Origin: Fimbriiglobus sp.
GTDB taxonomy: Bacteria > Planctomycetota > Planctomycetia > Gemmatales > Gemmataceae
DNA: 6,449 nucleotides
NCBI GenBank assembly: GCA_025352585.1
Contig: JANXTD010000341.1
Location: 1-6,449, forward strand
Reading direction: 5' to 3'
The number at the start of each line of letters is the position of its first letter. Within the stretch, counting starts at the first letter, position 1. Positions 5,383 to 6,449 of the stretch are shown here, piece by piece. Made by a program: the position numbers and the translations under genes. The notes under the pieces are model-generated. The model ran no database searches and was not told the DNA's origin. It saw only the letters and a program-made list of their open reading frames with translations.

Positions 5383-6449
5383 CCGGCGGCCGCCGCAGGT
5401 GGTGCCCCGTCGCGTTCTGGATCGCCTGCGCCGCCGCCAGCAACCGGCTCTCGCCGTACAGGCGTCCGGTGAGCGTGATCGCCCTCGGCGTCTCGACGCC
5501 GTTGGCCTTCGCGAAGCCGCTCGGCAGGCAGACACTCGGGTGGCCGGTCAAATTCGTAATGAGCAAGTCGTCGCCGCCGACGTATAGATCGACGGTCTCC
5601 ATCAACTTCGCCATGTCTTGCATCAGCAGCGTCCGCAGGCGGTTGGCGCGGACGTAATCGACCGCCGAGACGAAGCGGCCGCGCTGGAAGGTGTTGCGCC
5701 AGAAGCCGATGCCCTCCGTGGTGCCGGCGTAGGTGATGTCGTCGAACATCGCCGCGGCCTCCACGTCGAGGATCAGGTGCAGCGCCTCGGCCGGGACGCG
5801 GGTCGGTAACTCGATCGCCAGGAGTTCGCAGCCGGCGGCCTGGAGCGCGGCCAGTTCGGGGCGATCTTTGACGGCACGCCGGCCTTCGACGTAGCCGACT
5901 TTCAGGCGGTTCAGCGGCACGCGGCTGGGCCAGTCGAACGGCTTCGTCACGCTCGGCGGGTCGGCGGGGTCGCGGCCGTGAATCGCCGCGAACACGAGCG
6001 CGCAATCTTCGACGCTGCGGCAGAGCGGGCCGAGCTTGTCCATCGTGTAGGCCAGCGACATGCAGCCGGCGCGGCTGACGCGGCCGAACGTCGGCCGTAA
6101 TCCCGTGACGCCGCAGCGCGTCGAGGGCGAGACGATGCTGCCCAGCGTCTCGCTGCCGATGGCGAACGGCACGAGGCCGGCCGACACTGCCGAGGCGCTG
6201 CCGGCCGACGAGCCGCTCGACCCTTGCTGGACGTTCCACGGGTTGCGCGTCCGGCCACCGAACCACTGGTCGCCCAGCGCGAGTGCGCCCAACGAGAGCT
6301 TCGCCACCAGCACCGCCCCGGCGTTCTCGAGCCGCTTGGCGACGGCCGCCTTGCCGTCGAGGTACTGCTCCTGGTAGCGGGCCGCGCCCCAGGTCGTCGG
6401 CGCGCCGGGGTACGCGATCAGGTCCTTCGCCCCCCACGGGATGCCGTGC
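5372..6449 (-). CDS. Amidase-signature family hydrolase, N-terminus beyond the window
   Basis: The frame is open to the right edge (first whole codon 6446-6448), leaving the C-terminal 358 residues. The visible part begins in HGIPWGAKDL, with the catalytic Lys (visible residue 8). Next is the Gly/Ser-rich signature GSSGSSAGSA, where Ser80 is the cis-serine, and then SETLGSIVSPS, where Ser104 is the nucleophile. The 24-residue Ser-Ser distance equals that of known amidase-signature enzymes, so the Ser-Ser-Lys triad is complete. Members hydrolyse or transfer amide groups. The motif differs from GatA (which has DTGGSIR), so this is a generic amidase and not clearly the tRNA amidotransferase subunit; the substrate is unknown. 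An in-frame GTG at 6313 is not the start, since the catalytic Lys region is upstream of it. It is convergent with hscB and overlaps it by 11 bp. Confidence 0.93.
   Translation of the reverse strand, partial: HGIPWGAKDLIAYPGAPTTWGAARYQEQYLDGKAAVAKRLENAGAVLVAKLSLGALALGDQWFGGRTRNPWNVQQGSSGSSAGSASAVSAGLVPFAIGSETLGSIVSPSTRCGVTGLRPTFGRVSRAGCMSLAYTMDKLGPLCRSVEDCALVFAAIHGRDPADPPSVTKPFDWPSRVPLNRLKVGYVEGRRAVKDRPELAALQAAGCELLAIELPTRVPAEALHLILDVEAAAMFDDITYAGTTEGIGFWRNTFQRGRFVSAVDYVRANRLRTLLMQDMAKLMETVDLYVGGDDLLITNLTGHPSVCLPSGFAKANGVETPRAITLTGRLYGESRLLAAAQAIQNATGHHLRRPPVSP

Noticed and set aside
4420..5535. A 371-codon open frame on the minus strand, opposite iscA and hscB.
   Set aside because: It covers two clear + strand genes, shows no family motif and has a low-complexity Arg-rich start. 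It is a shadow of the real coding.
6311..6313. GTG as a possible start of the amidase.
   Set aside because: Conserved sequence with the catalytic Lys (GIPWGAKD) continues in frame upstream to the window edge, so the gene is longer and partial.
5316..6437. A 373-codon minus-strand frame overlapping the amidase in another frame.
   Set aside because: The amidase frame has the full catalytic signature and runs to the window edge, while this one is Arg/Pro-rich without motifs.

Overview
The window looks like chromosomal DNA from a GC-rich bacterium (roughly two-thirds G+C by eye, strong G/C third-position bias). Long spurious ORFs lie opposite the real genes, as expected at this composition. The style of the genes (a PAS kinase with an HELRNPLAPI H-box, an amidase-signature protein, a compact isc cluster) would suit a planctomycete such as a Gemmata relative. 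That assignment is an impression, not a demonstrated placement.

Layout. (1) Positions 1-88: the 3' half of a tRNA-Ala(CGC) on the + strand, followed by a strong rho-independent terminator. (2) Positions 104-1943, minus strand: a membrane-anchored PAS sensor histidine kinase, followed 31 bp downstream by a very small alpha/beta-hydrolase. They are probably cotranscribed. (3) Positions 1944-2197: the divergent intergenic region, with a promoter-like element and a short AT-rich dyad just before the next gene. (4) Positions 2198-5382, + strand: an iron-sulfur cluster (ISC) assembly operon in the order iscR-like Rrf2 regulator, iscS, iscU, an A-type carrier (iscA/erpA-like) and hscB. (5) Positions 5372-6449, minus strand: the C-terminal 358 residues of an amidase-signature hydrolase that runs off the right edge. 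It overlaps the end of hscB by 11 bp, tail to tail.

How the genes work together: IscS takes sulfur from cysteine and passes it to the IscU scaffold, where the cluster is built. HscB, a J-domain cochaperone, binds IscU and would hand it to an Hsp70 for cluster release. The A-type carrier takes clusters on to apoproteins. The Rrf2 regulator, with three cysteines placed to hold a cluster, probably senses cluster supply and controls the operon. The classical partners hscA, fdx and iscX do not follow hscB, because the convergent amidase gene ends the operon there.

I see no mobile element, CRISPR array or clearly new system. The points worth a second look are the unusual cysteine spacing in the regulator, the CTATA-N5-TATAG dyad at its promoter, a palindrome and promoter-like element before iscA, and the shortened isc gene set.
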